DNA of 64,000 nt from Siphonobacter curvatus. Lineage in GTDB: Bacteria > Bacteroidota > Bacteroidia > Cytophagales > Spirosomataceae. The notes below the pieces were generated by a model. That model had not been told where the DNA came from, searched no databases, and saw only the letters and a list, made by a program, of their open reading frames with translations. The stretch is from contig NZ_PTRA01000006.1 of assembly GCF_002943425.1 (NCBI RefSeq), positions 186,001 to 250,000 on the forward strand, given 5' to 3'. Below, one piece after another: positions 48,361 to 57,230 of the stretch. The position numbers and the translations under genes are program-made. The first letter of the stretch is position 1. Each line of letters begins with the position of its first letter.

Positions 48361-49371
48361 ATGAAGCGAAGTCAATTACCCCTAATTTTCGTGCTGGTCT
48401 GGTTTGGCTCTACCTTATATCTATTGGTAGGAGCGATCGTCTTCAATCGGGTATCGCTACAAAGTATCTCACTCATTGTAAGTTCGCAGGTATTGCAAAT
48501 GGGCGTTATTTTACCTTGTGCCCTCTTTATTTTTCCTCGGTACTGGAAACGGAGCACCTGGTTTCAGCTGGTGGGTAGTCTGAGCAGTCTTCTGGTGGGT
48601 TTTGTCTTGACTCGGTATGTAGTGGAGGAAATTCTCTTTGTTCACTGGTTAGGTTTAGCGAAGCAGGAGCGGATCGATTTGTTCTTTTTCATCTACGAGA
48701 ACATGTATTACTCGTTTCCCGGCGTCTTTATCGGCTTCATCATTTACCTATTGACCAAATCCTATACCACGGAGGCCCAGAACCAGGCACTGGCTCAAGA
48801 GCTTCGGCAAGCGGAACTTTCCTTGTTAAAATCGCAACTGAATCCGCATTTTCTTTATAATACGCTGAATTATCTCTATGCAATGGCCTTACCCATGCCC
48901 GGTCCACTAGCTCCCGCAATACTAAAGCTTTCAAAGACATTACAATACACGCTCACCCAGAACCGGAGTAGACTAGTAGCCTTGAGCGAGGAGATACAGT
49001 TCATCCAGGATTATCTAAACTTATACCAGCTACGCTTTTCACCGTCCTTTTATTACCAGTTACAGATCGACGGACCCGTTGAATCTGTGGAGTTACCGCC
49101 CTTATTGCTGCTGCCGTTCATTGAAAATGCTCTCAAGCATGGCGTTACCAGTGACCCTACTTGCCCCATCTCCATTGAGCTATCTACAAACGATTCCCAG
49201 CTGATTTTCAGAGTTACAAACCGTATCAATCGGCAATCCCGCATACCATCGACGAGTATTGGACTAAAAAATTTGGAACGACGCTTAACCTTACTTTATC
49301 CCGACCGGTATACGTTGACGATTCAAAACCAGGCAGATATTTTTGATGCGTCCCTGATTCTTAGCTTATGA
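48361..49371 (+). CDS. LytS-type sensor histidine kinase
   Basis: The 336-residue membrane sensor kinase of the His_kinase/LytS group has four predicted transmembrane helices in the first 130 residues, then the conserved phospho-acceptor block 'LKSQLNPHFLYNTLNYLYAM' with His163 (from ATG 48361). The ATPase part carries 'LPPLLLLPFIENALKHGV' and ends with 'IGLKNLERRLTLLYPDRY'. A GTG at 48358 precedes the ATG and could also be used. The stop overlaps the start of the LytTR regulator by 4 bases (ATGA), so translation is coupled. Divergent from a beta-barrel gene, it probably controls an envelope function. Confidence 0.92.
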   Translation: MKRSQLPLIFVLVWFGSTLYLLVGAIVFNRVSLQSISLIVSSQVLQMGVILPCALFIFPRYWKRSTWFQLVGSLSSLLVGFVLTRYVVEEILFVHWLGLAKQERIDLFFFIYENMYYSFPGVFIGFIIYLLTKSYTTEAQNQALAQELRQAELSLLKSQLNPHFLYNTLNYLYAMALPMPGPLAPAILKLSKTLQYTLTQNRSRLVALSEEIQFIQDYLNLYQLRFSPSFYYQLQIDGPVESVELPPLLLLPFIENALKHGVTSDPTCPISIELSTNDSQLIFRVTNRINRQSRIPSTSIGLKNLERRLTLLYPDRYTLTIQNQADIFDASLILSL

Positions 49372-50081
49372 CTAATGTAACTCCTTACCGTTGCCTGGCA
49401 CTCGATGATGAGTTGTATGCCACGCAAGTCATTGAGACGTACTTAACTCAAACTCCTGACTTTACCCTAGTAAAAGCAACCACGGATGTCTACGAGAGCA
49501 TACGCCTGGTCAACGCGGGACTCATTGATCTGGTCTTTCTGGACATTCAGATGCCGGAGCTGACGGGACTGCAATTCATGAAAATTTGTGGGGAGACGTG
49601 TAAAGTTATTTTGACTACCGCTTACCCTGATTATGCCTTAGAGGGATTCAATCTGGATGCGGTGGATTACCTGATCAAGCCAATTGAGTTTGAACGCTTT
49701 CAAAAGGCTTTGTCTAAGTTTTTAGCCCTTCAGGGCAGCTCTTCACCTAATGCCAGCCAGGCGAAAACCCATATTTTTCTTAAGGGGGACGCCAAACATA
49801 CGTTTCACCGGGTAGCCTTCAGTGATATTCTTTACATCGAGGGCTTGAATAACTACATATCGGTATATACTACACAGCAACGCATTGTGACGTATATGGC
49901 CCTGAAAGACATCCTGGAACTACTACCGGATACGCAGTTTTGCCGGGTCCATCGCTCCTATATAGTCTCACTTGTCCATATTCGACTTATCGATGGAGGG
50001 ATGGTATACATTGGCTCTAAAGGAATTCCTGTCAGTGATAGTTATAAGGCCAGTTTTTATGAATTAATCAATAGTCGGTAA
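49368..50081 (+). CDS. LytTR family response regulator
   Basis: The 237-residue response regulator has a receiver domain at about 8-122 with phospho-acceptor Asp59 in LVFLDIQMPELTG and the conserved Lys in 'DYLIKPIEFERF'. A LytTR DNA-binding domain lies at about 140-235 ('HRVAFSDILYIEGLNNYISVY', 'FCRVHRSYIVSL'). The gene overlaps its kinase by 4 bases. LytTR domains bind direct repeats spaced by about two helical turns, and such repeats are found at 48290-48322 just upstream of the operon, so autoregulation is likely. Confidence 0.94.
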   Translation: MTNVTPYRCLALDDELYATQVIETYLTQTPDFTLVKATTDVYESIRLVNAGLIDLVFLDIQMPELTGLQFMKICGETCKVILTTAYPDYALEGFNLDAVDYLIKPIEFERFQKALSKFLALQGSSSPNASQAKTHIFLKGDAKHTFHRVAFSDILYIEGLNNYISVYTTQQRIVTYMALKDILELLPDTQFCRVHRSYIVSLVHIRLIDGGMVYIGSKGIPVSDSYKASFYELINSR

Positions 50082-50246
50082 CGTGGCTTTATTAAGGCTA
50101 GACTTATGTAATCAACGGAAATGGTTTTTATTAAGAAAATTCTAGAAGTGATCATACATCAGAATTCATTTTTGAATGACTGATATATTTTTGATCACTT
50201 CTTTAGTTAGCTAGTTTTACATAACATTTGATTATACAACACAGCT

Positions 50247-51425
50247 ATGTTGTCCAAATTAGCGTTTTCCAGCATGAAATGTATCAGAATTGTCTACTTG
50301 ATCGCTGCTTTGCACCAAACCTGTTATGCTCAAAGCCCAAAGCTTCCCCCCCAAGCAATCCAGCAGATTGATTCGTTGTTTGCTCCTTATGCTAAAGTAC
50401 CCGGCTTTTCTCTAGGCATTTTCACCCCATCTAAGGTTCTTTTCAGCAAAGGATATGGACTAGCTAATTTGGATTACAACCTTCCCAATACTTCAGCCAC
50501 GGTTTTCAACATTGCTTCCCTTTCCAAACAGTTTACTGCGGCGTGTGTAGCCCTTTTAATCTTGCAGGACTCACTTTCTTTGGAAGATCCGGTAGCGAAG
50601 TATCTACCCCAAGTCGGTCAATATACAGATACGATTCGAATCAAACACTTGGTTTACATGACCAGTGGTATTGCGGAGTATCATCGCTTACCTCGTAAAA
50701 ATGGCTTGCACTGGAATCTTTATGATTATTTCACCGTGGACACTGCTATTCAAGCTTCTTTAAGTCAGCCCAAGCTTGATTTTGTTCCTGGTATGCAATG
50801 GGCCTACAGTAATGTTAACTATATGCTGCTGACCAAAATTGTCGAGAAAGTCAGTGGCAAACGCTTTAGCCAATTCGCCAGAGAGCACTTATTTCTACCG
50901 CTGGGCATGAAGAGTACTCATGTGGATGACGATGTAACCTTAATAGTGCCTAATCGGGCTACGGGTTATATGCCACTCACACCAGCACTGATCGAGCAGA
51001 CCCGGCAAGCCGGGTATTATCTGGAAGATCGGCATGGTTACGCTCAAATGCATCGTAATGCCCCGCACCACGGGGGAAGTGGCGTATTCACTTCCATTAA
51101 TGACTGGTTTTTGTGGAATCAGAATTTTTACACCCACAAAATAGGTGGTCAAGCTTTCTATGACTTGATGCACCAACGCTTAAAATTCAATCACCCGAAG
51201 GATAATGATGCCTTTGGCTTAGTATTTGGCCGTTTCGAAGGGGAAGAAATTATTTGGTACTCGGGAGGGGATATTGGCTTTAATAGCTACTTCATGCGTT
51301 TTCCCCAGCAGCAAGTAACCGTAGTGTGTTTTTCTAACTTTGATTCAGCAGGACTAGCTGAAAAACTAGCTCACCAGGTAGGGAATATTTTAAAGAAAAA
51401 CAAGGTATTAGTAAAGCTAAAGTAA
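50247..51425 (+). CDS. Serine hydrolase, beta-lactamase/class C penicillin-binding-protein fold
   Basis: The 392-residue exported protein has a signal peptide ending near 'HQTCYAQ'; ATG 50274 is an alternative start. It shows the SxxK motif (Ser91-Leu-Ser-Lys94 in NIASLSKQFT), the YxN motif (Tyr187-Ser-Asn in WAYSNVNY) and a late 'HHGGSGVF' in place of KTG, as in many esterase- or peptidase-like members. It could be a D-amino peptidase, an esterase or a penicillin-interacting protein. True beta-lactamase activity is unproven. It stands alone, 165 bases after the LytTR gene. Confidence 0.88.
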   Translation: MLSKLAFSSMKCIRIVYLIAALHQTCYAQSPKLPPQAIQQIDSLFAPYAKVPGFSLGIFTPSKVLFSKGYGLANLDYNLPNTSATVFNIASLSKQFTAACVALLILQDSLSLEDPVAKYLPQVGQYTDTIRIKHLVYMTSGIAEYHRLPRKNGLHWNLYDYFTVDTAIQASLSQPKLDFVPGMQWAYSNVNYMLLTKIVEKVSGKRFSQFAREHLFLPLGMKSTHVDDDVTLIVPNRATGYMPLTPALIEQTRQAGYYLEDRHGYAQMHRNAPHHGGSGVFTSINDWFLWNQNFYTHKIGGQAFYDLMHQRLKFNHPKDNDAFGLVFGRFEGEEIIWYSGGDIGFNSYFMRFPQQQVTVVCFSNFDSAGLAEKLAHQVGNILKKNKVLVKLK

Positions 51426-51480
51426 CTATTGAACCTGTAGTAGCAGAATTTTAAGCTATCGCTCTTCTTAAATTTCCGCT

Positions 51481-51518
51481 TATAACGTTTTACAAACGAC
51501 CGTTTATAAAAGGTTATA
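51481..51518. promoter_or_regulatory. 38-bp imperfect dyad overlapping the recombinase promoter
   Basis: The half-sites 51481-51499 and 51500-51518 pair at 16 of 19 positions as reverse complements, so the symmetry extends over 38 bases without spacer. The right end overlaps the -7-like box TATATTTG (51515-51522). It may be an operator or a recombinase binding/crossover site. Confidence 0.6.
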
Positions 51519-51522
51519 TTTG
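51515..51522 (+). promoter_or_regulatory. -7 promoter element of the recombinase gene
   Basis: TATATTTG matches TAnnTTTG and lies 48 bases upstream of ATG 51571. No TTG is seen at the usual -33 spacing, where the dyad sits instead. Confidence 0.4.
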
Positions 51523-51570
51523 TATGTTTTCCCCCCGTGGAACACTAAAAATGTAAAGAGTCATTTTGTC

Positions 51571-52236
51571 ATGCTTCAATCGTACGTAGCGTACTTCCGG
51601 GTTTCCACCCAAAAGCAAGGGCGTTCAGGCTTGGGACTGGAAGCCCAACGGTCCACCGTAGATTCCTATTTAAAGGGGCGGGGTGTGATGATTGCTAACT
51701 TTACGGACATCGAATCGGGTAAGAAAGCCGACCGTCCCCAGTTACAGGCCGCTATTGCTTACTGTAAAGAATACCGGGCTGTCTTGCTGATTGCCAAGCT
51801 CGATCGCCTCACCCGGAATGTAGCTTTTATTTTTACCCTGCGGGATTCAGGGGTAGAGTTTGTGTGTGCAGATATGCCCGAGGCCAATACGCTTACCATT
51901 GGTGTGATGGCTACAATGGCCCAATACGAGCGTGAGCTAATTGCCGATCGTACTAAAAAAGCTTTAGCTGAAAAGAAAAAACAGGGCGTAGCCTTGGGAA
52001 AGCCCGAAAATCTAACGGATTCAGCAAAATTAAAAAGCCTGAATATTCGGCAACAGAATGCCCGTATGCACGAAAATAATCGCCGGGCGGGCATATTGGC
52101 TCAGGCTTTACGCAAAAGCGGTCATAATTGGAGTACGATTGCTACCGTACTCAATGAAAATGGCTTTCGGACTCGACGCGGCAAAACCTTTCAAGCCGTT
52201 CAGGTACAGCGAATTATCAAGTTAATGGAAAGCTAG
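51571..52236 (+). CDS. Serine recombinase (resolvase/invertase family)
   Basis: The 221-residue site-specific recombinase begins at ATG 51571 with 'MLQSYVAYFRVSTQKQG', placing the catalytic serine at Ser12. The upstream in-frame ATG would add 17 unrelated residues. Catalytic-domain landmarks are 'AKLDRLTRN' with the active-site arginines and 'MATMAQYERELIADRTK' leading into the long dimer helix. The C-terminal 60 residues ('NWSTIATVLNENGFRTRRGK') form a small helix-turn-helix DNA-binding domain. The length fits small resolvases/invertases, not large integrases. No transposase, second recombinase or invertible cassette with inverted ends is evident nearby. Confidence 0.93.
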   Translation: MLQSYVAYFRVSTQKQGRSGLGLEAQRSTVDSYLKGRGVMIANFTDIESGKKADRPQLQAAIAYCKEYRAVLLIAKLDRLTRNVAFIFTLRDSGVEFVCADMPEANTLTIGVMATMAQYERELIADRTKKALAEKKKQGVALGKPENLTDSAKLKSLNIRQQNARMHENNRRAGILAQALRKSGHNWSTIATVLNENGFRTRRGKTFQAVQVQRIIKLMES

Positions 52237-52394
52237 CTTTGTAGATAAAAACACGATTCACATTTGTAATCAGGTTTTCTGGTTAAATAAAACCGTCGTT
52301 GCTAAGGTAAGATTTACTGAATTCTCAAAACATTGTTTCCGAGTAAAGGCCATGGTAGCGTTACCTCTGGGTCAAATCCCGTACCTTCGTACTA

Positions 52395-52402
52395 TACGTT
52401 TG
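52395..52402 (+). promoter_or_regulatory. -7 promoter element of the GAF-protein gene
   Basis: TACGTTTG matches TAnnTTTG and ends 10 bases before ATG 52413, so transcription would begin very near the start codon. No clear TTG -33 element is present. Confidence 0.35.
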
Positions 52403-52412
52403 ATCTATTCCT

Positions 52413-54737
52413 ATGAATATACTGGATTTGGATATGCCCTTTCGAATTCAGCTAAGTTTTGCTGCAATTCTTGATCGGCTCTATAGTATTGCTCAAGGTT
52501 CGGATTCCGACCAGGCTCGTTCCGCTCAAACCCTGTTGGATGAGCTGGCCCCATTTCCAGAATTCCGGGAGGGAATCACGAGTATCAAACAGGTACAGGA
52601 ACACGCCGATCTGATTCGGCGTCTTTTGGAAAATTACTTCCCGCCCGAACTAACCTACAATGAAATTAAAGCGGTTAGTATTCCGCTTCTCCCGATTATT
52701 TTCAACCATACGGAACGCTTTAAGCATATCTTAGCGGCTGCAGGGCCCGACTTTGAAATGGGTATCCGTGATTTCGATGCTCATCAATTTTACGTTCTAA
52801 GTTGCTGCATCATTCTCAATGATGTATACGGTACGAAACTCGACTTTTCTAAACCACTCTTTTACGACATTCCCACGGCTCAGGGTATTATTCGGCATTA
52901 CCGCATTTTGTACAACGCCGATTTTTTAGATATAATTCCTACCGAACAGGCTCTACAACTGAGTCAGGCAGATATTGAGGAACTACTGGATAACTACGAC
53001 AATCTGGACCTTTGGAAAGCAAAATTTCCACCCAATAGCTGGTTGATGAAGGGATTTGCCCTGATGGTGTTGTACGACGCAACCACTGAAAATGCGGTTT
53101 CCTTATTGAAAGAAAAACTACTGGGCTCGTACCAGATTGATTTTCACGAAAACCTGCTACCCATTTTTCAATCCATATTCAATTCCAAATCGCTGCAGAT
53201 TGGATTTACGATGTACAACGCAGCGAACGATACGTTCACAAAAGCCGCTTTTGGGGAGCCTTTGCCTAGCTTCATCCTTTCCGGACATGATTCCTGTGAG
53301 GCTCGGCAAACTTTATGCGAGAAATCCTACCAGAAAATTGTGAACGATCACATCTACTTTGCCGTAGCAGATACCCGGGAATATGCCGTTCATAGTTTGC
53401 TCATTGAGCACCTGAATCAACAGCAGATCCGTAGTTTTATTCTGGCTCCAGTCGTCAAAAATCAACAGCTGTGGGGCGTTTTGGAGGTGGTTTCTTCGCG
53501 ACCGAGGGAATTCAACAGTATCAATGCTCATAAACTGGAGGTACTGATGCCCTTTTTAACGGAGACTATCGATCGGATGGAGGCGGAGCTACAGAACCAT
53601 ATTCAGGCCTTTATTCAAAACGTGTATACAACCATTCATCCGAGTGTGTACTGGAAATTTCGGCAGGAGGCTTTAGCGTATTTGTATCATCAGCAAGCAG
53701 GACAACCACATACGCTAGCCGATATTGCTTTTCCTGACGTGCATCCCCTGTATGGTCAGGTGGATGTCAAAGGATCTTCCGAAGCCCGTAACTTAAGTAC
53801 ACAAAAAGATCTACAGACGCAACTTGAGACCTTACAACGTGTACTGGATCAGGTAGGAATGGAAACGTTTGAAAAACAACAGGTCGCTCACTTTTTGATT
53901 GACATTTCCCAGCCCCTGCAAGCCAGTACGGAACCGTACATCACCGCGTATTTGGATCATCGCATCCATCCGCATTTACTTACGTTGAACGATCCTAGCA
54001 TAGACGATTATTTTCGGGAGACGGCTTTAGACACAGGCCGATTTTATCACCACCGGCGGAAATACGATCGAGCCATTCAGCAGATCAATGATAACCTGAC
54101 GCGTACCATCGACCAGCGGCAACAGGAAGCTCAGGCCATTTTTCCGCATTACTATGAACGATTCCGAACCGATGGGGTAGAGCATAATCTGTACATCGGT
54201 GCTTCTATTGCCCCAACCCTCGGCTTTCATACCGAACACCTGCGTAAGTTGCGATTGTGGCAACTTCGCGTAGTGTGTGAAATGGAAGCGAGTCATCAGC
54301 AATTGCGACCAGTGTTGCCGTATCCATTCGATGTAACAACCTTGATCCTGGTATTTCCCAGTACCATCACCATAGCTTTTCGCCTGGATGAAAAGCGGTT
54401 CGACGTGCAAGGAACCTACAATGCCCGCTTTGAAATCGTAAAAAAACGCATTGATAAAGCCCATGTAAAGGGTACTCAGGAACGTATCACGCAGTCGGGG
54501 AAACTGTGCGTGGTATATTCGGGAGAAGAAGAGGAGGCGGAATACGATCAGTACCTGACTCAGCTACAAAAGGAAGGACTGCTTGACTCCACCATAGAAA
54601 AATTGGATGTAGAAGATTTACAGGGAGTGGCTGGTTTAAAAGTACTGCGAGTCGGAATTACTGTACCAAGGGGAAAGGATTTTGCCTCCATACCGGTTGA
54701 ATCCGGCCGTATTACTAAAGAACCCACTCCTAACTAG
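52413..54737 (+). CDS. GAF domain-containing protein
   Basis: The 774-residue soluble protein has no signal peptide. The N-terminal 230 residues are helical and unassigned ('LDRLYSIAQGSDSDQARSAQ'). A GAF-like sensory domain lies at about 240-395, including 'FILAPVVKNQQLWGVLEVVSS'. The remaining part has an unrecognised region with 'PLYGQVDVKGSSEARNLSTQ', a motif I associate with Bacteroidota-specific GAF proteins, and a C-terminal alpha/beta stretch ('LILVFPSTITIAFRLDEKRF'). No kinase, cyclase or DNA-binding output domain is visible, so its role is unknown. It may act as an intracellular ligand sensor. Its stop codon lies inside a terminator hairpin. Confidence 0.8.
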   Translation: MNILDLDMPFRIQLSFAAILDRLYSIAQGSDSDQARSAQTLLDELAPFPEFREGITSIKQVQEHADLIRRLLENYFPPELTYNEIKAVSIPLLPIIFNHTERFKHILAAAGPDFEMGIRDFDAHQFYVLSCCIILNDVYGTKLDFSKPLFYDIPTAQGIIRHYRILYNADFLDIIPTEQALQLSQADIEELLDNYDNLDLWKAKFPPNSWLMKGFALMVLYDATTENAVSLLKEKLLGSYQIDFHENLLPIFQSIFNSKSLQIGFTMYNAANDTFTKAAFGEPLPSFILSGHDSCEARQTLCEKSYQKIVNDHIYFAVADTREYAVHSLLIEHLNQQQIRSFILAPVVKNQQLWGVLEVVSSRPREFNSINAHKLEVLMPFLTETIDRMEAELQNHIQAFIQNVYTTIHPSVYWKFRQEALAYLYHQQAGQPHTLADIAFPDVHPLYGQVDVKGSSEARNLSTQKDLQTQLETLQRVLDQVGMETFEKQQVAHFLIDISQPLQASTEPYITAYLDHRIHPHLLTLNDPSIDDYFRETALDTGRFYHHRRKYDRAIQQINDNLTRTIDQRQQEAQAIFPHYYERFRTDGVEHNLYIGASIAPTLGFHTEHLRKLRLWQLRVVCEMEASHQQLRPVLPYPFDVTTLILVFPSTITIAFRLDEKRFDVQGTYNARFEIVKKRIDKAHVKGTQERITQSGKLCVVYSGEEEEAEYDQYLTQLQKEGLLDSTIEKLDVEDLQGVAGLKVLRVGITVPRGKDFASIPVESGRITKEPTPN

Positions 54738-54748
54738 AAGTGGGTTCT
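54719..54748. terminator. Terminator hairpin overlapping a stop codon
   Basis: The arms 54719-54728 and 54739-54748 are exact 10-bp reverse complements with a 10-base loop that holds the GAF-protein stop codon (54735-54737). It serves the convergent ends of the GAF gene and the lipoprotein gene. Confidence 0.75.
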
Positions 54749-54783
54749 AACAACTCTCCGCTTGATTTTATGTACTGTAATTT

Positions 54784-55332
54784 TTACCAAGAGCCTGGGG
54801 TCATTAATAAACCGTCATACTCGGTGGCATCCGGAATGGTTGAAATCAAGATGGCGGGTTTTCCCTTACTCTCGGTGACGGTATAGTAATAGACTTTCTT
54901 GTGTTCCTTTAATTCGGAAGCCGTCATTTTGCGTTTGAAATTGTGATTGTTTACGCAATTGTCCTTGCTTTTAAAATTCCCTTCGGTAGGCGTAACCGTT
55001 AATGTGCCCTCTTCTTCATTAAACTTCACATGTCCTTTTTCAAAGGAGAACACTTCCGTGCGGCAATTGTAGGCGGTAACGTTATTGATCGTATAACATT
55101 CATAGGTACCATTCTTCTTAAACTCAAAAGACATGGACTGCTCGTTGGCATGGCCTACGTAATTATCGCCATTGTCCCAGTAACTACCCGCTGACGAGCG
55201 ACCAAAACTCCATTTTCCGACCACTTCATTCGGGGCGGGCGACTGGGTTGCCGGATCCAGATCGTCTCCCTTTTTACAGGAACTAGTAACCATACTCAAT
55301 ACCGTTAGTACTAACGCAAATACCTTTTTCAT
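54784..55332 (-). CDS. Lipoprotein of unknown function (lipocalin-like)
   Basis: Starting at the ATG at 55332 gives 182 residues: 'MKKVFALVLTVLSMVTSSC' with the lipidation Cys19, then an Asp-rich linker. The folded part begins 'VVGKWSFGRSSAG' and has alternating beta-strand patterns ('MSFEFKKNGTYECY', 'VKFNEEEGTLTVTPTEG'), like the lipocalin-like DUFs of Bacteroidota. Four cysteines in the mature part may pair. The 12 codons upstream in the longer frame do not look like a signal. The gene converges on the GAF gene and has no informative partner. The function is unknown. Confidence 0.8.
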   Translation of the reverse strand: MKKVFALVLTVLSMVTSSCKKGDDLDPATQSPAPNEVVGKWSFGRSSAGSYWDNGDNYVGHANEQSMSFEFKKNGTYECYTINNVTAYNCRTEVFSFEKGHVKFNEEEGTLTVTPTEGNFKSKDNCVNNHNFKRKMTASELKEHKKVYYYTVTESKGKPAILISTIPDATEYDGLLMTPGSW

Positions 55333-55627
55333 AAAATTATGATTCGTTTGATAGATTGAACGGATCAAAATTGGCCACTAATACAGCCGGTGGAAATGTA
55401 CATTATTCCGAATTGTCATTATCTCCGTATGAATTGTAGATAGGTGAGGAGTAATTTGTGTAGATGAGTATAGAGTAGGATTAGATAGATGAGTGAATAA
55501 TACAGTAAACAGAAATATAGGAATCTTATAACTATTAAAATTATTATAACGTAAATATAACGTTATAATAATTTTAACACTGTTTCTAATTTACATGGTA
55601 TGATCTCTTTATCTACTCCACTTTACT

Positions 55628-56413
55628 ATGAAATCTCATCTACTATTAATTGGTTTTTTACTCCTTACCTTCATAAGCAAAGGTCAATCACCACGTATCA
55701 CTGATCATAATGCGATTGGTTGGTGGGTCTACATGGGTGACCACACCCTCAGTAAACGTTGGCAACTCCATACCGAATACCAATGGCGTCGGGTTGATTT
55801 CGTCAAAAGTTGGCAGCAATCATTGGCTCGGGTTGGGCTGAGGTATGACCTACGGAAAGATTTAACCCTTGGGGCTGGGTACACTCATTTCACAACATAC
55901 CCCTACGGGAAACATCCCGTAGCCGATCAGGAAGTGCCAACTTTTGAGCATCGCCTCTACGAAGACGTCCAGTGGTCAGGGAGTTTGGCGGCAGCCGAGC
56001 TTCAGCATCGGATTCGTCTAGAACAACGCTGGCTGGGCGAGCCCGAAGGACTAGGCCAGCACGCCATGGGCAGCTGGGAGTATGCCAATCGTATTCGCTA
56101 TCAACTGGAAGTAAATTATCCGCTGCAGGGTATAACCCTGGACGATCAGGAATTTTACCTTACTGCCTTAGATGAATTGTTTCTGAATCTTGGCCACGAC
56201 GATAATGTATATAATCAGAATCGACTTTTAGGCGGATTAGGCTATCAGTTTACAAAGGATTTTCAGCTTGAACTAAGCTACCTACATCAGATTTCACGGC
56301 ACACTGATCCAGATCCTGTGAGCCAACGACCCGTTTATGAAATAAACCGTGGCTTTCGTTTAACCCTGCAATACAACCTGAATTTTACAAAAACTCAACT
56401 GGAAAATAAATAA
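55628..56413 (+). CDS. DUF2490 family outer-membrane protein
   Basis: The 261-residue exported protein has a signal peptide (about 1-20, ISKGQ). It then shows the DUF2490 pattern 'IGWWVYMGDHTLSKRWQLHTEYQWRR' and repeated amphipathic strands such as 'RVGLRYDLRKDLTLGAGYTH' and 'LLGGLGYQFTKDFQLELSY', ending in an aromatic-rich strand. A small beta-barrel in the outer membrane is likely. The family has no established function. It is transcribed alone, with 817 bases of non-coding sequence after it. Confidence 0.85.
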   Translation: MKSHLLLIGFLLLTFISKGQSPRITDHNAIGWWVYMGDHTLSKRWQLHTEYQWRRVDFVKSWQQSLARVGLRYDLRKDLTLGAGYTHFTTYPYGKHPVADQEVPTFEHRLYEDVQWSGSLAAAELQHRIRLEQRWLGEPEGLGQHAMGSWEYANRIRYQLEVNYPLQGITLDDQEFYLTALDELFLNLGHDDNVYNQNRLLGGLGYQFTKDFQLELSYLHQISRHTDPDPVSQRPVYEINRGFRLTLQYNLNFTKTQLENK

Positions 56414-56772
56414 TGCCTGGCCATTCGTTTAAACACTCGTTTAATATACTTTTTATAATTACTACCTGTTTATACCTTTCATAGAACGTATAAGCCGTAT
56501 CTAGAGGCAAGATTGTACAAATAATTACAGTTTTAGGGGACTTTAGCTCCAAAGACTTTAGAAAACGTCCACTGACTCCTCCAAATTAATTAATAAAAAA
56601 AGTATTTACTTATTGACACGTCTTCCATTTAAAATTCTTTATGGCTAGACAAGGAGGAGCTAGCCCTCCGGCAGTAAGCCTATTTTTCGGCAGTATTTAA
56701 ACGTATAGCTGTACAGACCTGCCTGCATTTTCATTTTATTTATAAATTTTTTAATTATTTGACTTAAAAATG

Positions 56773-56803
56773 TTGACATGGTATAGGAAAAAAAATACCT
56801 TTG
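56773..56803 (+). promoter_or_regulatory. Bacteroidota-type promoter (TTG-N20-TACCTTTG)
   Basis: TTG at 56773-56775 and TACCTTTG at 56796-56803 are separated by 20 bases, the preferred spacing for the housekeeping sigma factor of Bacteroidota. The expected start point is near 56810. Confidence 0.65.
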
Positions 56804-56826
56804 CTCACGCACTTATAAACTCCTCT

Positions 56827-56895
56827 ATGATGAACCTATGTACAATTTTATCTTATGACGTTTGTAGTTTAGCTACCGGATCATCCTTGCTTTAG
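56827..56895 (+). CDS. Possible 22-residue leader peptide
   Basis: ATG ATG at 56827 opens a 22-codon frame ending at the TAG of 56893-56895, about 17 bases after the predicted transcript start. It encodes a peptide starting MMNLCTILSYDV with no clear signature. It could act in translation-dependent control of the SusC leader or be chance; I favour neither strongly. Confidence 0.2.
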   Translation: MMNLCTILSYDVCSLATGSSLL

Positions 56896-57230
56896 CCCGT
56901 CCATTTCTGCTTTTAATTGCACGACTTATTCTCTTATTACTAACGTAAAACTTAGTTATTGGTCCACTATAAAACTGGCACTCTGTAGGTCTGTTATCAT
57001 TCCATACATTCATCTGTTTACGTAGTAATTAATTGTTACTACGCTCCGTTTTGCTTTATCCTTAGTTTCTTTTTAAGAAGGGGAAAACTCATATTTCCTC
57101 ACTTAATCGGATTTGTCATTGCCTTCTGTTTTCACACCTATTTGTCCGCAGTACCCTTAACTAATTTATTTTTTAACGTTCACAAACCGTTTTTCTTAAC
57201 CTCAATGCCGCACCAGCGGCGAGAACCCGT

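Larger units (their letters stand above)
56414..57230. other. Long leader/intergenic region before the third SusC gene
   Basis: This 817-base region holds a good promoter at 56773-56803, which leaves an untranslated leader of about 420 bases before the SusC ATG. A short hairpin GGAGG/CCTCC sits near 56653-56668, upstream of the promoter. A 22-codon ORF (56827-56895) follows the promoter. No riboswitch class that I recognise is present. Confidence 0.6.

Noticed and set aside
52369-52380. GGGTCAAATCCC, resembling a tRNA T-arm end (possible attachment site beside the recombinase)
   Set aside because: The stem is only three pairs, GGTTC is not present, no other tRNA arms can be folded around it, and small serine recombinases do not normally use tRNA sites.
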